Below are positions 1 to 12,600 of a stretch of 64,000 bases of DNA, piece by piece. The stretch is from Macrotis lagotis (Eukaryota; Chordata; Mammalia; Peramelemorphia; Peramelidae), in NCBI RefSeq assembly GCF_037893015.1, contig NC_133666.1, positions 626,908,310-626,972,309 on the forward strand, written 5' to 3'. Numbering within the stretch: position 1 is the first letter of the stretch; each line of letters begins with the position of its first letter. The notes below the pieces were generated by a model. That model ran no database searches. It was not told the DNA's origin and saw only the letters and a list, made by a program, of their open reading frames with translations. A program made the position numbers and the translations under genes.

Positions 1-150
1 TGTGGGCCACATAGTAATTTAGTTTTAAAATGTGATATAATCTGTGTTTTATTGTATTTTTATTTTCTTAAATCCAAATTATTTTTTAACCTGGCTTGGA
101 CCATACTTGGGAATGTTGTGGGCCGCATGCTATGTTTGACACTCCTGTCC
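1..150. mobile_element. Probable end of a hAT-like DNA transposon, cut by the window edge
   Basis: The stretch ends with a motif close to TTGACACTCCTG, next to a TGTGGGCCGCATG-like segment. This resembles the terminal inverted repeat of many mammalian hAT/Charlie-type non-autonomous elements (CAGGGGTGTCAAA and complement). The other end lies outside the window, so family and length are unknown. It sits in the GET3 intron that precedes the first visible exon. Confidence 0.4.
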
Positions 151-506
151 TAGCCCTTCCCTTCCTTTTTTTCATAAGGTTTGAATCAACCTTAGTGCCT
201 TATCTCCTCTTAGTTGAGATAGGGAAAAGAGGGCTGGCTCCAATTCTCTGGCCCTTTGCCTGGAGTGGTTTTCCTATGTCCCTGCCTTCCTTGTCCTGGG
301 TCATACAGAAGAAAGACCTGTTGGCTTGGGAGGCAGAGGACAGGTTCATCTGGGTGACCTGAGTTAGACACTTCCTTTTGGAGTCCCGCTGTCTTTATCT
401 CTAAATTAGGGATGATAGCATCTCCCTTCAGGATTTTTCTTACCAGAGACATAGCTCTAAAGCTAGTTGGAATTTTAGAGATTATTTAGTCCTCCTTTCC
501 TCATTT

Positions 507-670
507 GTTTTTTTTTTAGGTTTTTTTTTTTTTTTTGCAAGGCAATGGGGCTAAGTGGTTTGCCCAAGGCCACACAGCTAGGTAATTATTAAGTGTCTGA
601 GGCCGGATTTGAACTCAGGTACTCCTGACTCCAGGGCCAGTGCTCTATCCACTGCACCACCTAGCTGCCC
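507..670 (-). mobile_element. Marsupial tRNA-type SINE (WSINE-like), with target-site duplication
   Basis: Read on the minus strand this is a full SINE: a GGGGCAGCTAGGTGG-like head, a CORE-like body and a poly-A tail (poly-T at about 507-534). The 16-bp target duplication CCTCCTTTCCTCATTT lies at 491-506 and again at 671-686. The flanks resemble a minus-strand MIR, so this copy appears to have landed inside an older SINE. It lies in a GET3 intron. Confidence 0.88.
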
Positions 671-883
671 CCTCCTTTCCTCATTTTACAGAGGAAGACA
701 CATAGGGCCATCACAGGGACTTGATCCATGAGGTGACATCTATAGCAGCAGTGTAGATGGAGCCAGAAGTGGAGTACCCTTCCTTTGACTTGGTGCTCTT
801 GGTCTTTGAGGACCCAATGATAGAATGTGTGTTGACTACTAACTAAACAAAAGCTATTTTATTATTCCATGTGTCTTCTGCAG

Positions 884-3800
884 GAGATTGACCCCAGCCT
901 GGGTGTGGCAGAACTTCCTGATGAGTTCTTTGAGGAAGACAATATGTTGAGCATGGGCAAGAAGATGATGCAGGAGGCCATGAGTGCCTTCCCTGGCATC
1001 GATGAGGCTATGAGCTACGCTGAGGTCATGAGGTGAGTGGCAGGACCAGCTGGTGGAGGTCAAAGCAGCAGCCCAACTAGTCCTTCCTCACGTGGCTGTC
1101 CCTTCCTCCAACAGGCTGGTGAAAGGGATGAACTTCTCAGTTGTCGTATTTGACACAGCCCCCACTGGTCACACACTTCGGTTGCTCAATTTCCCCACCA
1201 TTGTTGAACGGGGCCTGGGCCGACTCATGCAGATCAAGAACCAAATCAGCCCCTTCATCTCTCAGGCAGGAAGGGGTCTCATTTGGGCTGGCAGTGGGAT
1301 GGTGCAGAGGGAGGGAAGACTGACCTCAGGGTTGAGGTGGAGGGGAGGCAGGTGGCAGCAGACCTGTGGTGGGCCTGGGAAATGTCAAGGTAGCAGTGAC
1401 CTTTCCTTCATTTTTCTCTAGATGTGCAACATGCTGGGCCTGGGTGACATGAATGCTGATCAGCTGGCCTCCAAGCTTGAGGAAACTCTGCCTGTCATCC
1501 GGTCGGTCAGCGAGCAGTTCAAGGATCCAGTGAGGAACTCCAAGATACCTTTAGTAGTCCCTGGCAGTCACTATGAAATGCTTAGATCTGATCTAAGGAG
1601 ATAGCAGGGACCAAGATAGAACCCTGATTCTAGAGTCTAAGTCCCCTGATGCCAGCTCTGGCCCTGGCCCCGAGCTTCCTTCTTTGTAAATAAGCATGTT
1701 GTTTCAGCTGGCCTGTAAGGCCTTCTCAGTGGTGGATCTCTGTGAGTCTTTTATGTGTTCAGGTCAGGATTTACTATGCTAGGTGCTAGAGGAAGACATG
1801 AGAAACGATTATGTTCTTGCCCTCAGATTGGGGACAGTCTAATAACTGGGGGACTCAACATGAGAATAAACAGATACTAGGGCCAAAGTCCTTTAGAAAA
1901 ATTGGAAAAATGAGAAAACCTTTCAGTTGAAAAAAGTGGTCCTTGAGTTGGTCTGGAAGGAAGAACAAGATTGAGATGAAGGGGAAGGTCTTCTTGGAAG
2001 AGGCAGTAGATTGGGGTGGGAGCCTGTGTTCTAGTCCTGGCCCTTACCACCTCTCTGGGATCTCGGGACAATTTTTTCTTGTTCCCATCTTGGTTTCTCT
2101 TCTAGTAAGAGGTTTGGAGAAGGTAGTGTCCAATATGTCCAGGCCTGAATTCATGATAATCCGACTAGATTTTTCTTCATGAGTCTATCTATCACTTAAT
2201 AGCATTAAAAAAAACTAAACTCTTATTTATTTTCCCAACTACGTGTAATGATGGTTTTTAGCAGTCTTTATTTTGCAAGATTTTGAGTTTCGCATTTTTT
2301 CTCCCTTCCCTCCCACTTCCCCCTAAAAGAAAGCAATCTAATATAGGCTGTACATGTTTAACCATTTTAAACATAGATCCATAATAATTATATTGTCGGA
2401 AAAGAATCAAATCAAAACAGGGGGAAAACATTAGACAACTTTTAAAAATTGAAGATAATGAGCTTTGGTCTGCATTTAAACTCTATAGTTCCTTTTCTGA
2501 TATAGATGGTATTTTCCATCACAAGTCTTTTAGGGTTGACTTTGATTATTGGACTGCAAGTCCTTCATAGTTGTTGTTATTGGGTAAAATGTTCTTCTGC
2601 TCATTTTATTCAGCATCAGTTCATACAAGTCTTTCCAGGCTATTCTGAAATCCCATCCATCATGATTTCTTACAGAACAGTAGTGTTCCATCACATTCAT
2701 ATACCATAATTTGTTCAGCCATTCCCCAATTGATGAACATCCCGGCAATTTCTAATTCTTTGCCACTATGAAAAGAGCTGCTATAAATATTTTTGTACAT
2801 GTGGCTTTTTTCTCCTTTTTTGTGATCTCCTTGGGATTCAGACCTAGTAGTTGTGTTGCTGGATCAAAGGGTATGCACAGTTTTATAGCTATTTATTGCT
2901 CTCCAGAAGGCTTGAATCAGTTCACAACTCTACCAACAATGCACTAGTGTCCCAGTTTTCCCGAGTCTCTTCTAACATTGCTCATTTTACTTTTTAGTTA
3001 TATTAGCCAATCTGATGGGTGTGAGGTGTTCCCTCAGAGTTGTTTTAATTTGCATTTCTCTAATCAATAGTGATTTAGAGCATTTTTTTCATGACTATAA
3101 ATAACTTAAATTTTTTTCATTGAGAATTGCCTTTTCATATCCTTTGACCATTTATCAATTGGGAAATGACTTGTATTCTTATCACTTTGATTCAGTTCTC
3201 TAAATTTAGAAGTGAGTCCTTTGTAAGAAACACTGACTAAAAATTGTTTCCAACTTAATGCCTTTTAATGGTTGCATTGGTTATATTTGGGCAAAACTTT
3301 TCAGGGTAATGTAATTAAAATTATCTCTTTTATATTTTATAATGTTTTTTATCTCTTTGGTCATAAACTGCTCCCCTTTTCATAGACATGACAGGCAAAC
3401 TATTCCTTGTTCTCCTAATTGGCTTATGATACCACCTTTTATGTCTAAATCCTGTGCTGTTTCAACTTTATCTTGATATAGAATATGGGATGCTGGTCTA
3501 TGCTTAGTGTCTGTCATTCTATCTAACAGTTTTCCTAGCAGTTTTTATTATATTTAAGAGTGAGTTCTTATCCCAGATACTGGAGTCTTTGGGTTTATCA
3601 AACCATAGATTACAATAGTCATTAACTATTGTTTCTTTTGTGCCTGATCTATTCCACTGATGATTGCTTAGCCAGACAGTTTTGATGGTTGATGCTTTAT
3701 AATATATGTAATAGCACATTAATCCATGAGCTTTATTCTGCACTTCCTGAACTTAAGACCAACCTGCACCGATTGAGGGACTTCCTAATAACCATGAAGC

Positions 3801-4570
3801 CCCAATCCCTATCCCTGCCCCATCTTTATCATTTACATTGAGCAGAACACTGGGCTGGGATAAGTTCAGACCTCCCTGGAGTGGGGAGGAGAAGGAAATG
3901 AGAGAATTTGAAACTCAAAATTTCAAAATCTCAAATGTTAAAGTTTGTTTTTACATGTAATTGGGGGGGGATATTTATATTTTTAAATTTGGATCCTGAA
4001 AGAAACAAAGAAGAAAGTATAGGGGTCCCTATTGTGAAAATGACACAAAACTTCCGTTTCTTTCTCTCTCTCTCTCAACCTTAGGAACAAACAACCTTTA
4101 TTTGTGTCTGCATTGCTGAGTTCCTGTCCCTGTATGAGACTGAAAGGCTCATCCAGGAGCTGGCCAAGTGCAAGATAGACACCCATAACATAATCGTCAA
4201 CCAGCTAGTGTTCCCCGAGCCAGAGAAGCCCTGCAAAATGTGCGAGGCCCGACACAAGATCCAGTCCAAATACCTCGACCAGGTGGGTCTGCCCAAATGT
4301 TCCTCCCCTGCCATGTCACTCCCAGTCACTGACCTGGGAATCCCCCTCTCCCTCCCCTTCCACCACCCTCACTTACCCAGGGGATGACCCCTGACCTTCC
4401 CAGGGTTGAGCTCTGACCTCGACATATGGCCCCCTCAGATGGAAGACCTCTACGAAGACTTCCACATTGTGAAGCTGCCGCTGCTGCCCCATGAAGTTCG
4501 AGGGGCTGACAAGGTCAACACCTTCTCCAGCCTCCTTTTGGAACCCTACAAACCACCCAGCACTCAGTAG
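884..4570 (+). CDS. GET3: GET3/ASNA1, ATPase of the tail-anchored protein insertion pathway (3' part; 5' exons lie before the window)
   Basis: GET3 is a cytosolic homodimeric ATPase that carries tail-anchored membrane proteins to the ER receptor WRB/CAML. Coding exons: 884-1032, 1115-1265, 1422-1529, 4085-4282 and 4439-4570 (stop TAG). Together they encode 245 residues, which line up without length change to about residues 104-348 of the 348-residue human protein. Visible landmarks are the [12 protein letters not shown] switch segment and the zinc-binding C-x-x-C in KPCKMC (human C289/C292) that holds the dimer. The P-loop exons are upstream of the window. The intron at 1266-1421 starts with GC instead of GT. 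The 2.55 kb intron at 1530-4084 carries an antisense L1 3' end. BEST2 follows in the same direction. The assignment is firm; exact boundaries come from frame and splice consensus. Confidence 0.97.
2250..3745 (-). mobile_element. L1 LINE, 3' portion, antisense
   Basis: On the minus strand this reads as the end of a marsupial L1: the C-terminal part of ORF2 and the 3' end. The plus strand shows hallmark antisense L1 phrases such as GCTGGATCAAAGGGTATG, CTCTACCAACAATGCACTAG and GTGTGAGGTGTTCCCTCAGA. The same stretch recurs at 50270-51830. The copy is 5'-truncated and holds many stops. It fills most of the GET3 intron between the exons ending at 1529 and starting at 4085. Confidence 0.85.
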
Positions 4571-4961
4571 CCCAGAAAGGCCGCTTGCCCATCCTTGGCC
4601 CTGGCTTTCCCCTGCCAGGCCTTTCCTTGGAACTCTCCTCTGCTCACAGGGCAGTTTGCACAGATGTTCCTGATGGCCCACTGGGGAAGCTGCTGGGTCA
4701 GGGAAGGAAAGGAAGGTATTTATTTCTTTCTCCCTGGAGGCAGGGAACTGAGTTGAGTGGGGCCAGGTGGGAGGGGAAGGGGGAAAGAAATACAATTCAG
4801 GTAGGCTGTGCCTTGCAGCCTGCCTCTGTGTAGGGGTTGGGGTTCTAGGCTGCTAACTAGCCTCTCAGAACCCTGCTGCCTGGCCTCCTGTCACTGACTC
4901 TGATTGTCCATGTTCCCTCCCTGCCCCCTCTCCAGTCTAATAACTTCTCTCCCACATCCCC

Positions 4962-4967
4962 AATAAA
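4962..4967 (+). terminator. GET3 polyadenylation signal AATAAA
   Basis: A canonical AATAAA lies about 390 bases after the GET3 stop. It marks the probable end of a 3'UTR of roughly 410 bases. Confidence 0.8.
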
Positions 4968-5707
4968 TATGATCTCTAATAATCATGACTGGGTTGCTTG
5001 CTGGGATGGGGGTAGGGGGAGACAATAGAGACAGAGGTTCAAGTAAATGGACACAGAATCCTGAAAGTTGCCACACTGTGGAGGCAAACGCCTAAGAGAT
5101 ACCTTTGGAGGGGCAGACCCAAATCACTACCTCTATTTATTTGCTGACTGGGTGATCCAGGAACAGTCACCTCAAGTCTTGGTTTCCTTGTTTCTAAATT
5201 GGGCACTTTATAGACATCCTCTGATTCCCAGCAGCTCTGTGATGTGATATCACATTTTACCATCTGAGAGAGACCACACAACAGAATTTGAACCCAGGTG
5301 CTTCTGGCTCCCAGTCAGTGCACTCTGCTTCTTCTCCTAATAATACTCTAGAAGGGTGCTTGTGAGGAAAGTACGTTGTGAATCCTAAGACACCTCTCTT
5401 TAAAGTGACAGTGCCAGAAGGCCTGTGGAGGATAGATGGATTTAGTGGAGATAGGGAGAGGCTGCTGTTGATTGTTGAAGCTCAAAATGAGAAGAAAGAA
5501 AGGGTGGTAACTGGGAATGGAAAGGAAAAAGGGCCTCAGCCCCTAGTTGGGCAGGGCAGGCTACAATGTTCCCAGCCCCTCCCTGGCATAGGATCTGCCT
5601 TGTCCCTGGGAATTGAAAATCATGAGCACAGGGAACACCTCCCCCTTCCTCCTGAATCTTTGTCTAGGAACCAGTTAGCTTTTGATTTCCCCCTCCTCCA
5701 AGCCCCC

Positions 5708-5709
<2 letters not shown>

Positions 5710-5758
<49 letters not shown>
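5710..5758. repeat. (CA)n microsatellite
   Basis: About 24 uninterrupted CA dinucleotides. Confidence 0.97.
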
Positions 5759-5760
<2 letters not shown>

Positions 5761-7555
5761 CCTTCCAGGCTGAACATCAGAAAGGTCAAGGGGCCTGGGA
5801 ATGGGGTGACCATTTCCCTCTGCCAAAAGCACAGAGATAGCTGAGCACCACAGGACACAGGAGCAGGATTAGCTGGCTCTGCTGGGGGCCCGGTAGTGCC
5901 AGCTGTTTGGTTAGGGAATTAAAAGCCGCCTGAGGTGAGGGCTGGCCCCACCTTTCTTGGAGAGGGAGATTGGGTCTCAGTCTGAGCCAGGGGATTAGCA
6001 GCTGTGGTATGCCCTTCACCCCCCTCCACCTTGAAACCCAAGTCTGGAGATGTACCTACCCAACTCTGTCTGCACCAGGGCTGAGCAGCCTGTGCTCCAG
6101 GGCAGAACACTGAGACAAGTTTGATGTCCCAATCTCACAGAGAGGGAGAGAGCCCTCCAAGATCAGGGAACAATCTAGTCCGTAAGGGTCCCTACCCACT
6201 CAATGAGGGAGAGCAGCCTCCAGGAGGTCAGGAGACAAGGCTAGGCAGAGGAATCATTGGAAAAAGAACCCCAAACAGCAAGGGAAAAAGGATCTCAAAG
6301 CCTGGGCTTGTGCCCTCAGTCCCTGCCTGCTTCCTTATAGGGAGGTGCTAGGTGGGGAGGGGAGGGGAGGACACTCAAAACTCAGGAATTGTGGAATCCC
6401 TAGTGGAAGAAACAACAGGGGTACCTTGGCTAACCATTGTTTTCTTTAACTTCCTGTAAAGAGTGGTGGAGGGTAAAGAGGATGAAGAGGGGTTTAACCA
6501 AGGGTATAATAACTCATAAAGCTGTGTATATCCTTCATGATTCTTCTGCAAGGCTTCAATCTTCATTTAGCAGATGAGTAAACTGAGGCCAAACTTTGGA
6601 CACAAGGTGACAGGCTGGTGATAGACCTCAGATTAGAACCTAGCAGATTAGACTCCCTAAAGGGGAGTGGAAGGGGAAAGAGAGGGTCTGCTCCAGCAGG
6701 GGTGACTGCTGCCTGTTGGCCAGTTGGTCAGCTCAGGTTGGGGGAAGGGAGAACAACCTTTCTAAAAGGGCCCCTCCCTCCTTTATGTCCCAAAGGGCAG
6801 CTGGTGGAGCATCCAATCCACACCCCCACCCGGCATCGCTCCACCCCGAGAGCTCAGCAGCAGCTGGACAGTGGGAGGCAGAGGGTTTATGGACCAGCCT
6901 GCTCCTTGAGGGTGCCGAGCCACTTTACAAGGAACGCTGGCTGGCTCAGTCTGGCTCCTCAATTACCCCCCACCACCACATGGCATGGGCGGTGTCTTCC
7001 CCCTCACACGCACACCTTAGTGATTCCAGGACAGGACAGCACACCCAGATTCCAGAACAGGACGTTTTGTCCATCCTGGCTCGAAGCGGGGTCCCAGTTC
7101 GCCTGAGGGAGGAGATGCTGTGCATGATGCCATCCTCACTCCCTGGCCTAGGGTCAAAGATAAAGGATAAAGACAGGGACGGGTCTTGAGATTTCATTGG
7201 TATGAGGAGCTTCCAGTTGAAAAGACTCCCTTTCCCGCAGGTCAGCTCCTCTGAACTTTAATTCTGCTTTGCCCGGAGCTATGAGGTTGAGACCTGGCCA
7301 AGGGTTCTGGCAGGACCCAGACTTGAACTTGCGTCTTCGAGGCTTCAAGGCCGACTCTTCATTACGCTCAGCTGGGTGTGCATGCGCTGCCCTCAGATCC
7401 CAGCGGCCTCTGGCTCCATATACTTGGAAACAGAGTTCCCCACTAGTTACTGATAGAAAAACCCCAGCATCGTAGAGGGAGATGATTTAGCACTGGAGGG
7501 GGAAGAGATTGAGGAGCCGGCTGCGGCTGAGAGAGACAGAGAGGGAGATGGAGCC

Positions 7556-7556
<1 letters not shown>

Positions 7557-7643
<87 letters not shown>

Positions 7644-7651
7644 TGTGTGTG
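7557..7651. repeat. (GT)n microsatellite
   Basis: About 47 GT units with one TC break near the end. This is the longest dinucleotide repeat in the window. Confidence 0.97.
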
Positions 7652-8479
7652 TGTACCTAGGCACGCGAGCTCAGTTATCTGTGGCATTGTCCCCAGAAGG
7701 AACTGGAACCCAGCGGTAAGCGCGGGAGCAGCTTCGGCCCCCTCCTCTCCTGGGGTGACCTGTTCTCAAAAGGAGGGAGGGGAGCCGGAGGGGCGGGGCC
7801 CGTCGTTCCCGGGCTCCCGCAGCGGCTGGGGCACGAGGCAGGGTCGGCCGGCAATGGCCTTCCGCTTCACCTCTTACAATTGAATTGCAAAACGAGGCTC
7901 CCAGGATGGACTGGGGGGAGGGCTGGGGGAACTAGGAGGAGTCTCCAAAGGAATGCCTAAAGTAAGGACGCCAGTGATGTCACAAGGGGGGTGCAGGAGG
8001 GAAGATGTTGGAGACGGTCGGAACCTGGACTGCAGGGGGAGGGGAGAGGTGCTGTCCTTGATGGGTGGATGACAGTATCTGTGTGTGTGTTTGTGTGTGT
8101 GTGCCTTTCCCCTCCCTCTGTAGTCTAGAGGCGGGGAAGGGTGGGGCCGGTGGTACAGGGAGGAGCCCCCCTGAGATTCCCCAGCCCCCAACCTGGGGCA
8201 CAGCCCCTGCAGTCCTCCTGTGCTGCTCCGTCTCCTAGCCCAGGTCCCGCTGCTCTTGTTCCTACTGCTGGTGAGCTAGCTGGGGTGCAGACGGGGGTGG
8301 GGGCTTCTGAGCAAGAGGGCGAGAGTGGGGAGTGTGAATCCCGGGACGCTTCACTTAAGCCTAGGATCCTGTAGGGTCGGCTTCTGTGCAGGCAGCTAAG
8401 GAGTAAAGGCTTGGCTCTAAACTAGATATCTCTGCTATCAGCCCATAAGACCCGGGAAACAGGCTCCAGTGGGGGTCAG

Positions 8480-8690
8480 GGAGACCTGGAATCACTGATT
8501 GAGAACTGAAAGGACTTTTGAAGTCATGCAGTCTAATTCGTTTGCTTTGAAGAAGAGTGAACTGAGCAGCAGAAAGGATAAATGACTTGCTCAATGTCAC
8601 ACAGGTTAAGTGGCAGGATCAGGATTAGAACTCACGGCCTCTGACGCCAAATTCCGGACTCTCCTCTGCCTCACGCTCATTCCAAAGGCG
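8480..8690 (-). mobile_element. Old MIR/THER-type SINE remnant
   Basis: The plus strand reads like a reversed MIR-family CORE-SINE: a segment like AATGACTTGCTCAATGTCACACAG, then GGATTAGAACTCACGGCCTCTGAC. It is diverged and has no clear ends. Confidence 0.6.
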
Positions 8691-9627
8691 AGTTTGGGGC
8701 ACATCGATTTCTGCCGCCCTAGACTCTCTCCTAGCTCCACTGCTTTTCAGACTCCCTGTGATCAGGTGAATGACTGAGAAGGCGGGATCTCCGGGTGGGG
8801 ACCTAGATGTCCCGAAAACAGGAGCCCTGAAAGAGGGATGGGACTCGGAACCGAAGGGGCGAGTGAAGAATGGGGACCAGGCAGGAGGAGCTAGCCGGCG
8901 GGAAGACGGGGTCGGGGGCAGAGATTAGGTCCTGGGCACCTGGAGGGGGGTTTGCCAGATGGTGGAGATGGAAAATCCAAGTTCTGGGGATGGGACCCTA
9001 GTCAGTAAGGCATTAGACCAAACAAGGCTAAGTTCTGGGAATCCAAGTAATGAGAAATCAGAAAAGTAAAAACGTTCTCCAAATGCACACCCAATAGTCA
9101 AATGGAGAGCTATGTAAACAACTGTGTACAAACATGATAGGCAAAGCAAGTGAAGGGAGGCTTTCTACTGGGGTGGGGGAGTAGGGGAGGGAAAGGCCAT
9201 CTTGCAGAAGGCAGGATTTGAGCTAGGAAACCAGGGAAATTAGGAGATGAGGAGGGAGAGGATTCCAGATATGGGGAAAGCAGAAAATGGCCCGAATCGA
9301 GCAATGGACTGTCTCCTGTGAGGAACACCACCAAGGGGTTCAGTTTCACTGTGGGTTGGAACTCCGGAGGAGGGAGTGAGGATGAGAGCCCCAGATCTGG
9401 GTGCGGAGGGGCAACCCTGGGGACTCTAGGTGAGGGCCCGAGGGATGTATACCTCCCCCGACGGGGGGGGGTGAGACGACCTGGCCAGGGTCGGGTGGGC
9501 ACCGTCTTCCTCCTTTGCGGACTCGTGGGGCGCAATGGTGGTGGGGAGAACAAGGCAGGGGGGAGCCCAGGGACCTATTCAGCAGAGCGGCCCTCACCCG
9601 CCCCTTCTCTCGACCCTCAGCCCCGGC

Positions 9628-12600
9628 ATGACGGTGACCTACACAGCCCGCGTAGCCAATGCTCGCTTCGGAGGGTTCTCCAAGCTGCTGCTGCTTTGGC
9701 GGGGCAGCATCTACAAGCTGCTCTATCGAGAGGTGCTGGTCTTCCTCGGGGGGTACCTGGCCCTGAGCGCCATCTACCGGTGAGGCACGGCCTTGGGGCA
9801 AGAGGGGTGGGAGGGAGCGGAGGGGAGGCCGAATCTCTACAAGAGTTGAGCGCCTCGGGGGAGCAAACAAGGCTCACCTGGGAGGGGGAGGCGGTGGTCC
9901 GGTCTAGATGGGCCTCTAACTCTCCCTGTTCCACCCCACGCAGCTTTATCCTGACTGAAAGTCAGAGGCCTTACTTCGAGAAACTAGTCATTTACTGCGA
10001 CCAGTATGCCAACCTCATTCCTGTGTCTTTTGTGTTGGGTATGATGAACTCACTGCCTCTCATCTCAGCCCCCGACCTCAGGACCAACACCTCAGCCCCA
10101 GTTTCCTCTAATCCCCGGAACTCCCAGGAGTCCCTATTCCCAGGCAACCCTTTAGACCCCCCTCCCACTTGTCCCATATGGGGTAAGGCTCTTCTCGGAA
10201 ACTTCACTTTCTAGAGTATGGAGCCCTTCACCTCAGCCTCCCAAGCAGACCTTTCACTACCCTCAGTTCCTGCTAGGGACCCCAGGAACCTCCCTCTAAC
10301 CCCCAAACTAACCCTTGCAGAACTCAGACCCAAGATTCATTCAATCAACAAGAATTTACCAAGTGGATACTGCCAGACACAGATACTAAAATGAAACAAA
10401 CACTGACTTGAAGGAGTCCATTGGAGGAAGGGAGGACGTGTACCCATCAAAATAAATAGATTAAAAAACCCTATAAAGTACATGCGAAAATAATGGACTG
10501 CAGAGAAGAATCCTAGGATCAGGAAGGATCAAGAATGTTATCTGAGTTGGGCTTTAAAGAGGGCTAGGATTTCTGAGCGACTGAGGGTGAGACCAGGGAA
10601 AGACATTCTAGGCAAGATGACCAGTGCAAAGACCCAGACATAGAAATGGAGTATCTTGTCCAAAAGAACAACAGTAGGAGGTTTAATTGGACTGCTTGAA
10701 GTGCTTGAAGGAAAGAAAGCAAGGTGAAATAATGCCTGGAAAAAGTAGCCTGGTACAAAATTGTGAAGGCTAGGGGTTTTTTTTTTAGGTTTTTGCAAGG
10801 CAATGGGGTTAAGTGGATTGTCCAAGGCCACACAGCTAGGTAATTATTTATTAAGTGTCTGAGACCAGATTTGAACCCAGCTACTCCTGAGACCGGATTT
10901 GAACCCAGCTACTCCTGATTCCAGGGCCGGTGTTTTATCTACTACATCACCTAGCCACCCCTTTTTTTTTTGTGAAGGGCTTTAAAGGCCAAACAGAAAT
11001 TTGGGGAGAGGGAGATGGGGTGAGAGAGAGAGAGAGAGAGAGTTTCTGTGTCTGTGTGTGTGTGTGTCTGTGTGTGTGTGTGGTGGAACCTGTGAATTAG
11101 AAATACCCATTTGGCAAGAGGATAGATTGGAGAGGTGGAGAGGGAGGGAGGAAACTATTGCAGTCAAGCAAGGGATGATGAGTAACCTATTGGCTATGAA
11201 AATAGAGAGTTGGGGATAGATGTGAAATATATTGTGAAGGCAGAATCACTAAGATTTGACAATTGATTGGATATAAGGGATGAGGAATAGTGAAGACTCT
11301 AGGATGACTAAATTTGGGAACCTGGCTGCTAGAAAAGATGATGGTGTGCTCAACAGAAATGGAAGGAAGGGTTTGGAGACTTGAAAATTAGTGTTTTTTT
11401 TGTGGATTTGTTAAGCTTGAGGTGCCTAGAGTTTCATAGGTAGATTTTGTGAAGAGAGGGTAGTTGATGAACTCATCAAGACAGTGTAGAGAATGGGGGC
11501 GGCTAGATGGTACAGTGGATAGAGCACCGACCCTGGAGTCAGGAGTCCCTGAGTTCAAATCTGGCCTCAGACACTTAATAATTACCTAGCTGTGTGGGCT
11601 TGGGCAAGCCACTTAACTCCATTGCCTTGCAAAAAGCCTTAAAAAAAAGTATAGAGAAAGCAAAGGGATCCAGAAGAGAGTTCTGGACATAAGGAACCAT
11701 GGATGTTTGTGTAGCAAAGGAGACTCAGAAGTGGTCAGAAAGGAAGGAAAAGAACCAAGAGAGAGTAGTGTCATGAAAATTCAAGGTGGAAACTTAATCT
11801 GAGGTTGTATTTCAGGGGATCCGTGAACCTGGATGGGAAAAAAAATTGCATTTTAATTTTCTCTAACCTTTAATTGAAATTTAACATTTTCTGAATTAGT
11901 TAAAAAACAAAAATGGTAATCTGATAATAGGTCCATAAGTTTCACTAACCTCACAAAATGGTATGTATTAAAGAAAAAAGATCCCTGTTCTGGAAAAGGT
12001 GGTGAATATTTTCAAATTGTCAAGAATAGGTTAAGAAAGATAAGAACTGAGAAAAGGTCACTGAATGTAATGTGACAATTGTGAAGAAGAGGGAACCAGA
12101 GAAGAGCATGGATACCTTTATTCCTAGGAGCTTGGCTGTCAGTCAATAAAGGCAAAAGACAATCCTTGCCCTCAAGGAGTTTATGATCTAGTGAGTGGAG
12201 ACAACGAGCAAACAAATAAGTATAAACATGCTTCTACAGGATAGATAAATAATTGAGAGGGAGAACCCTAGAATTGGGAGGTTAAGGACGACTTCCTACA
12301 AAAGGTAAAATTTTAATTGGGAAGCCTGGAGAAGGTGATTATAGCGAGCATTCCAGACATGGGGGATAGTAAAAGAAGATGCTTGGAGTTTTGATTGGTG
12401 GAACCAACAGGAGGTTAGTAGTACTGGATAGAATATATGATGAATAGGAGTAAGAAGACTGGAAAGATTGCAGGGGGCTAGTTTATGAAAGGCTTTGAAT
12501 ACCAAACTGAGCATCTGTATTTGATCCTTGGAGGTATTTGGGAGCCAATGGAATTTTATCGAAGTCAGACTTGAGATTTGGGGAGATCAATTTGATAGGT

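Larger units (their letters stand above)
4990..9620. other. GET3-BEST2 intergenic region and probable BEST2 5'UTR/promoter area
   Basis: No coding exon was found here. The region holds MIR-like SINE remnants (about 5130-5340, 6540-6620, 8480-8690), microsatellites, and a moderately GC-rich part (about 7700-7870 and 9400-9620). The BEST2 start codon is preceded by an acceptor-like CCCTCAG ending at 9620. At least one BEST2 5'UTR exon therefore probably lies here, but I could not place it. Confidence 0.6.
10330..11800 (-). mobile_element. L2 LINE (CR1/L2 clade), antisense, interrupted by two SINEs
   Basis: The plus strand shows the reversed L2 3' end and ORF2 tail, with phrases such as GGGCTTTAAAGGCCAAACAG and ACTATTGCAGTCAAGCAAGGGATGATG. 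These match the complement of the CR1/L2 reverse-transcriptase tail. SINEs at 10778-10961 and 11495-11648 split it. It lies in BEST2 intron 3. Confidence 0.72.

Noticed and set aside
7443-7883. Overlapping open frames rich in Thr-His or Val-Cys
   Set aside because: Produced by the (GT)n microsatellite at 7557-7651.
9318-10214. 298-codon plus-strand frame over BEST2 exons 2 and 3
   Set aside because: It reads through two introns and uses the wrong frame for exon 2; only part of exon 3 is in the right frame.
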